A stretch of 57,356 nt of DNA from Sphingomonadaceae bacterium (GCA_025359685.1 JANYEY010000037.1:1-57356); one strand, 5' to 3'. Positions 1 to 10,772 are shown, counted from the first letter of the stretch. Made by a program: numbers and translations. The notes: a model not told the origin generated them from the sequence alone.

Positions 1-70
1 TAGCTGCTAGGCGCGCGCAGTTCCGCCCGCTGCCTGCGGGCGCGCGTATGACAGGTGCCAAGAGCAAGCC

Positions 71-409
71 ATGACCAGTGCCATCCTTCCCCTTCTTTCC
101 GCCGCAGCCGGTGCGGGCCAGCAGCCCCCGGTGTGGATCACCTATCTGCCCTTCGTCGCGATCTTCGCGGTCATGTGGTTCCTGATGATCCGCCCGCAGA
201 TGAAGCGTCAGCGCGAACTGCAGAACAAGATCAGCAGCATCAAGAAGGGCGATCAGGTGCTCACCGCTGGAGGGTTTCTGGGCAAGGTGACCAAGGTTGA
301 TGACGATTACGCCGAAATCGAGCTGGCTCCCAACGTGCGGGTCAAGGCACTGAAGTCGACGATTGCCGATATCGTGCCGCCGACCGGCTCCAAGCCCGCC
401 AACGATTGA
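71..409 (+). CDS. yajC: Preprotein translocase accessory subunit YajC
   Basis: A 112-residue inner-membrane protein with a single N-terminal membrane segment (about residues 22-41) followed by the family's RPQMKRQRE basic patch and a small cytosolic domain containing KKGDQVLTAGG. YajC binds SecDF and supports the late, proton-driven step of Sec export. Length and domain order fit the family. It lies immediately upstream of secD and secF in the same direction, the usual arrangement. The start is the ATG after AGAGCAAG, which keeps the hydrophobic N-terminus. The assignment is secure. Confidence 0.96.
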   Translation: MTSAILPLLSAAAGAGQQPPVWITYLPFVAIFAVMWFLMIRPQMKRQRELQNKISSIKKGDQVLTAGGFLGKVTKVDDDYAEIELAPNVRVKALKSTIADIVPPTGSKPAND

Positions 410-460
410 TCCCGCGCGCCGCCGGATCACGGCGGGCGTAGCCGAGAAAGTATCTTACGA

Positions 461-2062
461 ATGCTCGAATTTTCCCGCTGGAAACAGGCTTGGCTTTGGT
501 TTCTGACGCTGTTCTGCGCGGTTGCCACGCTGCCGACGGTGTTCAACGCGGCCGGTCTTGCTTGGCCCGCGGTGCTGCCCGCGCCGATGATCAACCTGGG
601 GCTCGACCTTGCCGGGGGGAGCCACCTGCTGCTTGAGGCCGATACCAACCAGATCCGCCAGCTCCGGCTTGAACAGATGGAAGAAAGCGTCCGCGGTCGC
701 ATGGCCAAGACCGAGCCGCGCATCGGCATCGGCGATGTTTCGACCAAGGACGGCAAGGTTGCCTTCATGCTCAACGATCCGAGCAAGGCCGATGCCGCGC
801 GCGAGGCGCTGCAGACGCTGACCAGCGGTGCGGGCACCACCGGCCAGCGTGACTGGGATCTTGCAGTAAACGGCGGGCTGATCGAACTGACCCCGACCGA
901 AGCCGGGCTCAAGCAGAGCGCCGACCAGGCGATGGGCGCTGCGACCGAAGTGATCCGCAAGCGCATCGACAGCATGGGCACGCGCGAGCCGACGATCATC
1001 CGCGAAGGGCGCAATCGCATCGTGGTGCAGGTTCCGGGGCTGAGCGATCCCAAGAAGCTGAAGGACAGCATCGGGCAGACCGCCAAGCTCGAATTCAAGC
1101 TGGTCGACACCACTGCATCTCCCAACGATCGGACCCAGGGCGTGGCCCAGCCGGGCACCCAGCTGGTGCCTTTTGCCAATCCCGAGAAGGACGGACTGGT
1201 GCCGCTCGCAGTGTTTCGCCTTGGCGGAATCAGCGGCGACCAGTTGACCCAAGCCACCGCCGGCAACGACCAGAAGACCAACGAATCGATCGTCGAGATT
1301 TCGTTCAACCAGCAGGGCGGAGCCAAGTTCGCCAAGCTGACGAGTGAAAACGTTGGCAAGCCGTTCGCCATCATCCTCGACGGCAAGGTGATTTCCGCGC
1401 CCAACATCAACGAACCGATCCTGGGCGGGCAGGCGCGCATTTCTGGCAGCTTTACGGCCGCGACAGCGCAGGCCTTGGCGATCAACCTCGCCTCGGGCGC
1501 GCTGCCGGTTGACCTCAAGGTGGTCGAAGAACGCACCGTCGGGCCGGACCTTGGCAAGGATTCGATCCACAAGGGGATCATCGCGATTGTCGTCGGGACC
1601 GGCGCGATCATGCTGTTGATCGCGTTCACTTACGGCCGCTTCGGGATCTACGCGAATACCGCGCTGGTGATCAACGTGCTGATGATCTTGGGCATCATGG
1701 CCATGATTGGCGGGACGCTGACCTTGCCGGGCATCGCCGGTTTTGTGCTGACCATCGGCGCCGCGGTCGACGCCAACGTGCTGATCAATGAACGCATCCG
1801 CGAAGAACGACATCGCGGGCGCAAGGTGATGCAGGCGGTCGAGGTGGGCTATACCGAAGCCAGCCGCACGATCTTCGATGCCAACATCACCCACTTCATC
1901 GCCGCCGCGTTGATGTTCGTGTTTGGCTCGGGCCCGATCAAGGGCTTCGCGGTGGTGCTGATCATCGGCATCGTCACCTCGGTGTTCACCGCCGTTTACC
2001 TGACCCGCATGTGGGTCGCCTTGTGGCTGCGCCGGACGCGCCCGAGCGAACTCCACATCTGA
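461..2062 (+). CDS. secD: Protein translocase subunit SecD
   Basis: A 533-residue RND-family membrane protein that works with SecF to pull exported proteins out of the SecYEG channel using the proton gradient. An N-terminal membrane helix (about 8-28) is followed by the conserved DLAGGSHLL motif, a large periplasmic domain (P1), and five C-terminal helices from about residue 365 including the IGAAVDANVLINERIREE segment, where the acidic residue belongs to the proton path. The start lies 51 bp after yajC, and secF starts 13 bp after its stop, so the three genes form an operon. Nothing is unusual in length or motifs. Confidence 0.97.
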   Translation: MLEFSRWKQAWLWFLTLFCAVATLPTVFNAAGLAWPAVLPAPMINLGLDLAGGSHLLLEADTNQIRQLRLEQMEESVRGRMAKTEPRIGIGDVSTKDGKVAFMLNDPSKADAAREALQTLTSGAGTTGQRDWDLAVNGGLIELTPTEAGLKQSADQAMGAATEVIRKRIDSMGTREPTIIREGRNRIVVQVPGLSDPKKLKDSIGQTAKLEFKLVDTTASPNDRTQGVAQPGTQLVPFANPEKDGLVPLAVFRLGGISGDQLTQATAGNDQKTNESIVEISFNQQGGAKFAKLTSENVGKPFAIILDGKVISAPNINEPILGGQARISGSFTAATAQALAINLASGALPVDLKVVEERTVGPDLGKDSIHKGIIAIVVGTGAIMLLIAFTYGRFGIYANTALVINVLMILGIMAMIGGTLTLPGIAGFVLTIGAAVDANVLINERIREERHRGRKVMQAVEVGYTEASRTIFDANITHFIAAALMFVFGSGPIKGFAVVLIIGIVTSVFTAVYLTRMWVALWLRRTRPSELHI

Positions 2063-2075
2063 AGGATCCGCACCA

Positions 2076-3062
2076 ATGCGCCTGTTGAAGCTTATTCCCG
2101 ACGATACCAACATCCACTTCCTCAAGTGGCAGTGGCCGACCACGATCCTGTCGGTCCTGCTGATGATCGGCAGCCTGGTGCTGCTGTTCACGCAGGGCCT
2201 TAACCAGGGCGTCGATTTCGTCGGCGGCCAGATGATCCGTGTCAGTTTCACCCAAAGCCAGGACGCGCCGGTGGCGCAGTTGCGCGGCGAGATCGAGAAG
2301 CTGGGCTATGGCGAACCGATCATCCAGACCTTCGGCGCGCCCAACGCGGTGTCGATCCGCTTGCGGTTGCCGACCGGTTCGGAAACCAACCCAGGCCTCG
2401 CCCAAGCGATGTCCGACAAAATTTCGGCGACGGTCATGGCGGATCATGCCGGAGCGCGGATCGACGGGGTGGACTCGGTCTCGGGCAAGGTTTCGAAGGA
2501 ACTCGGCTGGACCGCGTTCAAGGCGCTAGGCTTCGCCTCGATCGCGATTTCGATCTACATCTGGATCCGTTTCGAATGGCAGTTCGGGGTGGGAACGCTG
2601 ATCAGCCTCGTCCACGACGTGATCCTGACGATCGGCTTGTTCGCGCTGACCCAGATGGAGTTCGACCTGACGGCAGTGGCCGCGATCCTTACGGTGATCG
2701 GTTATTCGCTCAACGATACGATCGTGGTCTACGACCGAATACGCGAAAACCTGAAGAAGTACCGACGGATGCCGACCGAGCAACTGCTTGACCTGTCGAT
2801 CAACGAAACGCTGCACCGTACGGTGATGACCTCGGTCACCATCCTGCTCGCGCTGGCGTCCTTGCTGTTCCTCGGCCCCAAGGTGATCTTCGCCTTCTCG
2901 GCGGCGATGATCCTCGGGATCGTGGTCGCGACTTACAGCTCGATTTATGCGGCGGCGCCGATGTTGCTGTGGCTCAAGGTCACTTCGAACAGCTTCGTGC
3001 CGACCGAGACCGAAATGGACCGGCAGGAGCGCCTGACCCGCGAGCGCGGTTCATCGACCTGA
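2076..3062 (+). CDS. secF: Protein translocase subunit SecF
   Basis: A 328-residue partner of SecD in the RND-type translocation motor. After the first membrane helix comes the SecF motif GVDFVGGQMI, then a short periplasmic domain and five C-terminal helices with the family segment VIGYSLNDTIVVYDRIREN. The ATG is preceded by AAGGATCC, a good ribosome binding site. The last 12 bases of the gene overlap, in opposite orientation, the end of the glycosyltransferase gene, so the two are convergent with shared 3' ends. Confidence 0.97.
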   Translation: MRLLKLIPDDTNIHFLKWQWPTTILSVLLMIGSLVLLFTQGLNQGVDFVGGQMIRVSFTQSQDAPVAQLRGEIEKLGYGEPIIQTFGAPNAVSIRLRLPTGSETNPGLAQAMSDKISATVMADHAGARIDGVDSVSGKVSKELGWTAFKALGFASIAISIYIWIRFEWQFGVGTLISLVHDVILTIGLFALTQMEFDLTAVAAILTVIGYSLNDTIVVYDRIRENLKKYRRMPTEQLLDLSINETLHRTVMTSVTILLALASLLFLGPKVIFAFSAAMILGIVVATYSSIYAAAPMLLWLKVTSNSFVPTETEMDRQERLTRERGSST

Positions 3063-4232
3063 GGCGAGCTTTCGCCAGTGCGCCACCAGCGCTTCAGCGT
3101 TGGCTTCCCAGCTGAATTCTGCCGCGCCCGCCAGTACCGCCTCGCGCGGGGGCGGGGCGGCCAGCTGCGCGTTGATAGCCCGCGCAAAAGCATCGGCATT
3201 GCGTTCAACCATGCGGCCATAGGCGGGATCGGTCAGCAGTTCCTGCGCGCCCGGGATCGGGGTTGTCACCACCGGCGTGCCGCAGGCGAGCGCTTCGACC
3301 CAGGCATTAGCCAGTCCCTCGCTCGCAGTCGGAAGCACGAACAGGTCGGCGGCGCTGAGCACTATTGGCAGATCGGCATGCGGAACGGGGCCGAGGAACC
3401 GCACCCGCGCCGCCACTCCTAGCCGCGCCGCCAGCAGCCGCAGCCTGGCCTCATCCGCCCCAGCCCCGGCAAGGACCAGTATTGCACCGGGTAACGTTGT
3501 CAGCGCCTGGATCGCAATGCCTTGGCCCTTGCGCTCGATCAGCGCGCCAACGCAGGCGAGCACCGGGGCATCGGCAGGTAAACCTAGTTTCGCGCGCGAT
3601 GCTGCGCGGTCGAGGGGGCGGAACACCGCCCGGTCAAGCCCGGTGCGGTGCACCGTGATCTTCGCCGGGTCGACGCCGAGCGCGGCAAGCTCATCGGCAA
3701 GCCCGCCCGAAACTGCGAGCAACCCGCTTGCCCCCTGCGCGGCCGCGCGCACTTGTTCCGCAGTTCCGGCAGCCTGACCCCAGAATTGCACGTCAGCTCC
3801 GCGCGCCTTGATCGAGCTGGGCAGGCCAAGTTCGCGCGCGATGCGCACAGCCGCTGGACCATCGGGATAGAAGAATTGCGCGTCGACCAAATCGAATGGC
3901 GCAGCGGCATGAAGTTTGCGCACCAGCGGCATGATCCCGGCATATTCCAGCCGTGCATTGAAGCACCCGCCGGTGCCGGGGAGCAGGGTAAAGCGCGGCC
4001 GCAAGACATTGACCCCGTGGCGCTGCTCCGCCTTGGCCAGCCCGCGCAAGGCCCGGTAGCGCGGGTGAAGCGACAGCGGGAAGGGCGGCAGTCCGATGGG
4101 GTTCACCATCACCAGATCGACATCCCCACGCGCCGCCACGGCGGCCATCTGCCGTTCGACAAAGACTCCGAAATTCGGGGTGAGCGCGTTGGGGTAAAGC
4201 GTCGACAGCGACAGAACGCGCAGTGGCTTCAC
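3051..4232 (-). CDS. Glycosyltransferase family 4 (GT-B)
   Basis: About 393 residues with the two-domain GT-B layout. The N-terminal half has the LSLSTLYPN opening and a segment matching the Glyco_transf_4 subdomain. The C-terminal half holds the EX7E nucleotide-sugar signature as PTASEGLANAWVEALACGTPVV. It probably transfers a sugar from an NDP donor to a cell-envelope glycan or lipid; the acceptor cannot be read from sequence. I chose the GTG at 4232 because it overlaps the stop codon of the upstream regulator gene as GTGA, typical of translational coupling, and places the family's first beta strand at the N-terminus. A longer ATG start at 4268 adds a non-family tail. The 3' end overlaps secF by 12 bases. 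Confidence 0.85.
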   Translation of the reverse strand: MKPLRVLSLSTLYPNALTPNFGVFVERQMAAVAARGDVDLVMVNPIGLPPFPLSLHPRYRALRGLAKAEQRHGVNVLRPRFTLLPGTGGCFNARLEYAGIMPLVRKLHAAAPFDLVDAQFFYPDGPAAVRIARELGLPSSIKARGADVQFWGQAAGTAEQVRAAAQGASGLLAVSGGLADELAALGVDPAKITVHRTGLDRAVFRPLDRAASRAKLGLPADAPVLACVGALIERKGQGIAIQALTTLPGAILVLAGAGADEARLRLLAARLGVAARVRFLGPVPHADLPIVLSAADLFVLPTASEGLANAWVEALACGTPVVTTPIPGAQELLTDPAYGRMVERNADAFARAINAQLAAPPPREAVLAGAAEFSWEANAEALVAHWRKLASGR

Positions 4233-4801
4233 AGCTTGCGCACCAGCATTTCGGTCACCGCAATCCACGCCGGACTATCCACCACCACTTGCCGCGTTCC
4301 TGCGCCCGGCGGCAGGATCGCGACCCGCTGGGCATCGCGGTCGATCATCCGCCCGAATACGAAGCGCCCGCCTGGCCGCGGCACCAGCACGTCGCGGTTA
4401 AGCAAGCGCGGATAGGCTTCGGCCCCGAGCTGGCGCAGCCATACCTGGTCGCCCGCGCGGTATTCCCCGCAGCTGTCCTCAACCGCGAGCGCGACCAGCA
4501 CGCCGTCCCCGCCCAGCGCGCTCGGCAGGATCGCCTCGCGCGGGGCGGGCAGACCTTCGGCACCGTCACCGGTAAGCCGCGCGACGAAGCTGGGGGCATC
4601 GCTTTCATCGCCGCGAACCAGCACTTCCGGATCGACCTGCAGTGCCGAGGCGATGCGGTTCATCCAGGTCAGCGACAATTGCCGCATGCCCGTTTCAAGC
4701 CGGCCGATGGTCTGAGCCGTGGTTGGCGGCGTGCAGCGTTCGGCTACGTCCGCCAAAGTCAGGCCTGTTTCCCGGCGAATGTCGCGGATGCGATTGATCA
4801 T
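4229..4801 (-). CDS. XRE-family transcriptional regulator with S24-like C-terminal domain
   Basis: A 190-residue regulator. Residues about 3-65 form a Cro/C1-type helix-turn-helix (TGLTLADVAERC ... TIGRLETG ... ALQVDPEVLV). The C-terminal half (about 95-185) resembles a LexA/C1 S24 peptidase fold used for signal sensing or dimerisation; I do not see a clear Ser-Lys dyad, so self-cleavage is uncertain. It is transcribed with the glycosyltransferase through a 4-bp overlap and divergently from the DUF6456 gene. A perfect inverted repeat, AACCA-TAT-TGGTT, sits 15 bp upstream of its start and suggests autoregulation. Confidence 0.82.
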   Translation of the reverse strand: MINRIRDIRRETGLTLADVAERCTPPTTAQTIGRLETGMRQLSLTWMNRIASALQVDPEVLVRGDESDAPSFVARLTGDGAEGLPAPREAILPSALGGDGVLVALAVEDSCGEYRAGDQVWLRQLGAEAYPRLLNRDVLVPRPGGRFVFGRMIDRDAQRVAILPPGAGTRQVVVDSPAWIAVTEMLVRKL

Positions 4802-4815
4802 GCCTGCAATCCTGT

Positions 4816-4828
4816 AACCATATTGGTT
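4816..4828. promoter_or_regulatory. Candidate operator for the XRE regulator
   Basis: A perfect 13-base interrupted palindrome, AACCA TAT TGGTT, lies in the 92-bp space between the XRE gene and the divergent DUF6456 gene, 15 bp from the XRE start. Size and position are what a Cro/C1-type dimer would use. No binding is shown; this is inference from symmetry and location. Confidence 0.4.
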
Positions 4829-4893
4829 TCTTTGCTTTCCTACATTTGGCTCAATTTGGCAAGTCTCGAACGACTCGCAAATAGGGGAAAAGC

Positions 4894-5373
4894 ATGAAGC
4901 GCGAACTGGTCGAGTGCGAACTGACTGATGAAGGCCCGGTCCGGGGCCGCACGGGAGCCCGCAAGGGCGGCCGCAGCGTGACCGTCAATGTCGCGGAGAG
5001 TCCGCTCGCCTGGCTTCACGCACGCGGCCATCTCAGCGATGTTCAGTTCGCCGCCGGAGAAGCGCTGTGTCGCGACTGGGAACGCGCGCAGCTGGCACCC
5101 GTCGTAACGATGCGGTGGGATGCGGTTCGGATCCGCGGCTCCGGGCAGGACCAATCGCTGAGTTCGGCCGAACGCCAGCTGGCGGCCCGGGCTCGGTTCG
5201 ACGGCGCGGTGGCAGCGGCCGGGCCCGGCCTCTCCGACATCCTGTGGCGCGTCGTCTGCGCCGGTGAAACACTGCCCAGCGCCGAACGCGCCATGGCCTG
5301 GCCGGTGCGCAGCGGCAAGCTGGTGCTGCGGCTGGCGCTTGATCGGGTTGCGGGGTTCTATCGTTTGGCGTGA
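4894..5373 (+). CDS. DUF6456 domain-containing protein
   Basis: A 159-residue cytosolic protein with no signal peptide or membrane segment. The N-terminal part (VNVAESPLAWLHARG) and the C-terminal helical part (residues about 55-150, with GPGLSDILWRVVCAGE and AMAWPVRSGKLVLRLALDRVA) match the alphaproteobacterial DUF6456 family, whose members resemble DNA-associated or replication-initiator-like helical proteins of unproven function. The start has a strong AGGGGAAA ribosome binding site. It is divergent from the XRE gene and may share its operator region. Confidence 0.75.
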   Translation: MKRELVECELTDEGPVRGRTGARKGGRSVTVNVAESPLAWLHARGHLSDVQFAAGEALCRDWERAQLAPVVTMRWDAVRIRGSGQDQSLSSAERQLAARARFDGAVAAAGPGLSDILWRVVCAGETLPSAERAMAWPVRSGKLVLRLALDRVAGFYRLA

Positions 5374-5379
5374 TTTTGG

Positions 5380-5401
5380 TGTGAACTTTGTGTGAACTTT
5401 G
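5380..5401. repeat. Tandem 11-bp direct repeat upstream of the DUF885 gene
   Basis: TGTGAACTTTG occurs twice without a gap, 99 bp before the DUF885 start. An 11-bp period places both copies on one DNA face, as in direct-repeat sites of OmpR/PhoB-type regulators. Chance duplication cannot be excluded. Confidence 0.5.
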
Positions 5402-5499
5402 CGCTTCGTCGGCTTGCACCGGCATTTGGTCGAAGCGCTTGTGCGCGGTGCGGGTTCCAGTCCAGACTGAGAATCATCAGACCACTCGGAGAGCGCTTC

Positions 5500-7311
5500 A
5501 TGGACCGTCGCCAATTCATCGCCGTTGCGGGTGCAACCGCCACCGCTTTCGCCGCCGAGCCGCTGTGGGCCAAGGTCGCTGCGCCATCGGGTGACAAGGC
5601 GTTGCTCGGCCTGCTCGATGCGATGTTCAACGACGGGATCGCGCGTTCGCCCGAATTTGCGACCTCGCTCGGGCTCGACAAGGGCAAGCTCGCGCCGCTG
5701 CGCGCGCAGCTTTCGCCAGCCACTGCGGCCGAGCGGCACAAGGATCTGGCGCGCAGCCGCACTTGGCAAGCCAAGCTCAAGGCGATCCGCACCGCCTCGC
5801 TCTCCGAAACCGGGCAGCGCTACAAGGCGCGGGTCGATTACATGCTCACCCAGCGGACCCTGGCGGCGGGCAAATATGACATCGATTCGGTGCAGACCCC
5901 GTACCGACTCTATCAACAGGGCGGCGAGTACTTCGGCATTCCCGATTTCCTCAATTCCGCGCACCCGATCAACAACGCTTCGGACTGCGAGGCGTATCTG
6001 TCTCGGGTCGCTTCGTTCGCGCTGCGGCTGGACGAGGAAACCACCGGGCAGCGCGCCGAAGCTGCGCGCGGGCTGGTCGCGCCGGGCTGGTCGATCGACC
6101 TGACGCTGGGACAGATGCACAAGCTGCGCGATGTCGCAGCGGCGGACAACACCTTGGTCGACTCGATCGCCAGCCGCGCCAAGGCGAAAGGCATACCGGG
6201 CGACTGGGCGGGGCGCGCAGCGAAGATTGTGCAGGGGGCAGTCTATCCGGCGCTCGATCGCCAGATTGCGCTGATGACCGACTTGCGCGGCAAGACCGCG
6301 GCGGGCGACGGCGCCTGGCGGATCAAGCGCGGCGACGAGATCTATGCCGATGCGTTGGCGCAGGCGACCACCACCAGCCTTTCGCCCGATGAGGTTCACG
6401 CAATCGGGCTGGAGCAAGTCGCCGATATCACCGCGCAGATCGATAGCATCCTCAAGGCTGCCGGGATGACCACCGGCACCGTTGGCGAACGGCTCACCGG
6501 GCTCAACCACCAGCCCGATCAGCTCTACGCCGATAGCGACGATGGCCGCACGGCGCTGATCGCCAGCCTCAATGCCGGGATCGCCGATATGCGGGCGCGG
6601 CTGCCACGCGCGTTTGCCGATATCCCCCAGCAGCCGCTGGAAATTCGCCGGGTGCCGGTGGAGATTCAAGACGGCGCGTCGAATGGCTATTACAATTCCG
6701 CCGCGCTCGATGGCAGCCGCCCGGCGATTTACTGGATCAACCTCAAATCGGTGAGCGACTGGCCGAAATACTCGCTGCCTGCGCTGACCTATCACGAAGG
6801 CGTTCCTGGGCATCACTTGCAGGGCGGCTATGCGCAGCAGGCTGGCGATCTGCCGATGCTGTTGAAGAACGATTTCATCTCCAGCTACGGCGAAGGCTGG
6901 GCGCTTTATGCCGAGCAACTGGCCGACGAACTGGGCGCCTATAAGGGGCTTGAGCGCGCGGGTTACCTGCAGAGCTTCCTGTTCCGCGCGGCGCGGCTGG
7001 TGATCGATACTGGGCTCCACCACAAGCGCTGGAGCCGCGAAAAGGCGACCGATTACATGGTCGCCACCACCGGCTTTGCCCGCCCGCGCAGCCAGCGCGA
7101 GGTTGAGCGGTACTGCACGATGATCGGGCAGGCTTGCTCGTACAAGATCGGCCACACCGCTTGGGTCAAGAACCGCGCCCGGGCGCAGGCCGCGCTGGGT
7201 GACAAGTTCAGCCTGCAGTGGTTCCACGAAGTGCTGAAGGACGGGGTGATGCCGCTCTCGATGCTCGAAGCGCGGATCGATCAACGGGTGAAGGAGCGGC
7301 TGGCTGGATGA
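5500..7311 (+). CDS. DUF885 family metallohydrolase-like protein, Tat-type signal
   Basis: About 603 residues. The start at 5500 is preceded by CGGAGAG and gives an N-terminus MDRRQFIAVAGA, a twin-arginine-type signal (RRQFI) followed by a hydrophobic run and an Ala-rich cleavage region, so export as a folded protein is likely. The mature part is a DUF885 protein, a mostly helical family of predicted zinc-dependent peptidases; the putative metal site is YHEGVPGHHLQ near residue 427, followed by SYGEGWALYAEQL, which carries further conserved acidic residues. The substrate is unknown. An alternative start at 5392 would bury the signal and is rejected. It converges on the YCII gene 4 bp downstream. 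Confidence 0.85.
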   Translation: MDRRQFIAVAGATATAFAAEPLWAKVAAPSGDKALLGLLDAMFNDGIARSPEFATSLGLDKGKLAPLRAQLSPATAAERHKDLARSRTWQAKLKAIRTASLSETGQRYKARVDYMLTQRTLAAGKYDIDSVQTPYRLYQQGGEYFGIPDFLNSAHPINNASDCEAYLSRVASFALRLDEETTGQRAEAARGLVAPGWSIDLTLGQMHKLRDVAAADNTLVDSIASRAKAKGIPGDWAGRAAKIVQGAVYPALDRQIALMTDLRGKTAAGDGAWRIKRGDEIYADALAQATTTSLSPDEVHAIGLEQVADITAQIDSILKAAGMTTGTVGERLTGLNHQPDQLYADSDDGRTALIASLNAGIADMRARLPRAFADIPQQPLEIRRVPVEIQDGASNGYYNSAALDGSRPAIYWINLKSVSDWPKYSLPALTYHEGVPGHHLQGGYAQQAGDLPMLLKNDFISSYGEGWALYAEQLADELGAYKGLERAGYLQSFLFRAARLVIDTGLHHKRWSREKATDYMVATTGFARPRSQREVERYCTMIGQACSYKIGHTAWVKNRARAQAALGDKFSLQWFHEVLKDGVMPLSMLEARIDQRVKERLAG

Positions 7312-7315
7312 CCGG

Positions 7316-7669
7316 TCAGGTCTGGAACGGACGAATCTCGATATCCGAAGGCTGGTTCATCGGATTGGGGCAGCGCTTGACCCATTCAACCGCTTCGTCG
7401 ATCCCGGGCAGATCCCAGATCCAGTAACCCGCGACAAGGTCGCCTTCGAACGGTCCGTCGGTGACATTTCGCGAAGTGCCGTCAAAGCGAACCCGTTTAC
7501 CTTCACGGCTCAGGGTGAGTCCGTCGCAGTCCAACAGCACACCCGCCTCGCGAAGAGCACTGTTGTACGTTTCCATTTCGGCCATCGAAGCGCGCATTTC
7601 AGCCGCGCTCATCGCGGCGATGCTCTGTTCGAGCTGCGGGTCGGATTTGACCAGGATCATGAATTTCAT
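7316..7669 (-). CDS. YCII/DGPF-domain protein
   Basis: A 117-residue single-domain protein. It begins MKFMILVKSD and carries the DGPF motif (VTDGPFEGDLVAGYW) that names this YCII-related family, a ferredoxin-like fold often found near ECF sigma factors. Its biochemical role is not established. The start at 7669 follows GGAGACATTGCG, which has a good GGAG. No ECF sigma gene is adjacent here. The stop faces the end of the DUF885 gene across 4 bp. Confidence 0.83.
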   Translation of the reverse strand: MKFMILVKSDPQLEQSIAAMSAAEMRASMAEMETYNSALREAGVLLDCDGLTLSREGKRVRFDGTSRNVTDGPFEGDLVAGYWIWDLPGIDEAVEWVKRCPNPMNQPSDIEIRPFQT

Positions 7670-7732
7670 CGCAATGTCTCCGCTGGTCCGGGTGGCGTCT
7701 GATCTGAATGGTTTACTCAGTGCCCAGTGCAT

Positions 7733-9520
<1,788 letters not shown>

Positions 9521-9589
9521 GGCAGCGCGGCACCTACGGGGACCAAGACGCGTTGACAAGGCGCACAAGGCGACCGAGAGGGATGGGCC

Positions 9590-10432
9590 ATGCGGACAGT
9601 CTGGCTCAATGGCGAATTCATCCCCGAGGACGAGGCCAAGGTTTCGATCTTCGACCGTGCTCTGAACTTCGGGCAGGGGGTTTACGAAGTCTCGCCGGTG
9701 ATCGATGGCAAGTTCCGCAATTGGCCGCACCACGCCGCGCGGCTGGAGCGGAGCAAGGCCACCGCGCGGATCAGCGATGATACCGATTGGCCGGCGGTTC
9801 TGGCCGAGCTGATTGCGCGCAACAACCTGACCGAGGGCAGGGTCTATCTGCAGGTTACGGCGGGTGCTCCGGCGGACCGGTCATTCCCGCTGCCCGGCGC
9901 CGAAGTGAGCCCCAACCGCTTTGCCTTCACGCAGGTAGACAGCCTGATCGATACCCCGTGGGGCAAGGATGGACTGCGGATCGTGTTGCGGCCCGATCTG
10001 CGCTGGCAAGTCCGCTCGGCCAAAACCACCCAGCTGCTTTATGCGGTGATGATGAAGGCCGAAGCGCGCGAAGCCGGGGCCGATGATGCCTGGCTGGTCG
10101 AAAATGGCGTGATCACCGAGGCGACCAGTTCGAACGCCCACATCATCGATGCGCGCGGCGTGCTGGTTTCGCACCCCGTTGATCACGGGGTTCTGCCCGG
10201 CGTGACCCGGATCAGCGTGATTGCGATGGCCAAGGAGATGGGCCTGCAGATCGAGGAGCGGCCTTTTACGCCCGCAGAACTGTTCAGCGCGCGTGAGGCG
10301 TTTATCTCAGGCGCGGGAACACTGGTCTTGCCGGTCATCGAGGTTGACGGGAAACCGATCGGCAACGGCGGGCCGGGCACGATTACCAGCGAATTGCGCC
10401 AGCGTTACATCGCCTTGCTGAAAGCCAGCTAA
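9590..10432 (+). CDS. Class IV PLP aminotransferase, D-amino-acid transaminase-like
   Basis: A 280-residue fold-type IV PLP enzyme. The N-terminal strand MRTVWLNGEFIPEDEAKVS and IFDRALNFGQGVYE match D-alanine transaminase. The lysine in SAKTTQLL is in the place of the Schiff-base lysine of DAT (family motif KSLNLL), and ITEATSSNAHII supplies the phosphate-loop glutamate region. The likely reaction is transamination between D-amino acids and 2-oxoacids, feeding D-Ala or D-Glu pools; branched-chain or aminodeoxychorismate lyase activity is the alternative. The gene is divergent from uup by 69 bp. Confidence 0.85.
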   Translation: MRTVWLNGEFIPEDEAKVSIFDRALNFGQGVYEVSPVIDGKFRNWPHHAARLERSKATARISDDTDWPAVLAELIARNNLTEGRVYLQVTAGAPADRSFPLPGAEVSPNRFAFTQVDSLIDTPWGKDGLRIVLRPDLRWQVRSAKTTQLLYAVMMKAEAREAGADDAWLVENGVITEATSSNAHIIDARGVLVSHPVDHGVLPGVTRISVIAMAKEMGLQIEERPFTPAELFSAREAFISGAGTLVLPVIEVDGKPIGNGGPGTITSELRQRYIALLKAS

Positions 10433-10478
10433 ACCATTCACGGGTTGTTCAATCCGTGCCGGGTAAAGCCCGAAAATC

Positions 10479-10772
10479 ATGAACAAGTTCCTCGCCTTGA
10501 TCCTTGCTGCGGCCGTCATTCCGGTCGGCCCTGTCCACGCCGGCCCTGGCGGCGCGCAGGAGAAGGCGCGCCGTGATCTGCGCGCCGGCAACGTTCGGTC
10601 GCTGCCCGATATAGAGCGCGCCGTGGTGCCGCAGATGCAAGGCGCGCAGTACATTGGCCCGGAATACGATCCGGCCGCTTACGTCTACCGCCTGAAATTC
10701 ATCCAGGATGGGCACGTCATCTTCGTCGATGTCGATGCCCGGACCGGGCAGGTTATCCGGCAATCGCGCTGA
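10479..10772 (+). CDS. Secreted PepSY-like protein
   Basis: A 97-residue protein with an Ala-rich signal peptide (cleavage likely after PVHA, about residue 21). The mature part ends in the pattern KFIQDGHVIFVDVDARTGQVIRQSR, which matches the C-terminal strand and turn of PepSY domains. It precedes the two-component genes by 97 bp in the same direction. Small PepSY proteins beside PhoP/PhoQ-type pairs are common and may modulate the sensor, but that role is inference. Confidence 0.75.
   Translation: MNKFLALILAAAVIPVGPVHAGPGGAQEKARRDLRAGNVRSLPDIERAVVPQMQGAQYIGPEYDPAAYVYRLKFIQDGHVIFVDVDARTGQVIRQSR

Noticed and set aside
20..46. GC-rich inverted repeat before yajC as a riboswitch or regulator site.
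   Set aside because: It is a simple hairpin (CGCCCGC and GCGGGCG) near the window edge, most likely the end of an upstream transcript; too little context to call.
455..2251. Long minus-strand open frames opposite secD and secF.
   Set aside because: secD and secF are unambiguous on the plus strand; these frames are high-GC shadows without start signals or motifs.
4840..7284. A very long open frame on the minus strand (about 814 codons) opposite the DUF885 gene.
   Set aside because: It is the codon-position mirror of a GC-rich gene. The plus-strand frame has the signal peptide, metal motif and ribosome binding site; the minus-strand product has no family features.
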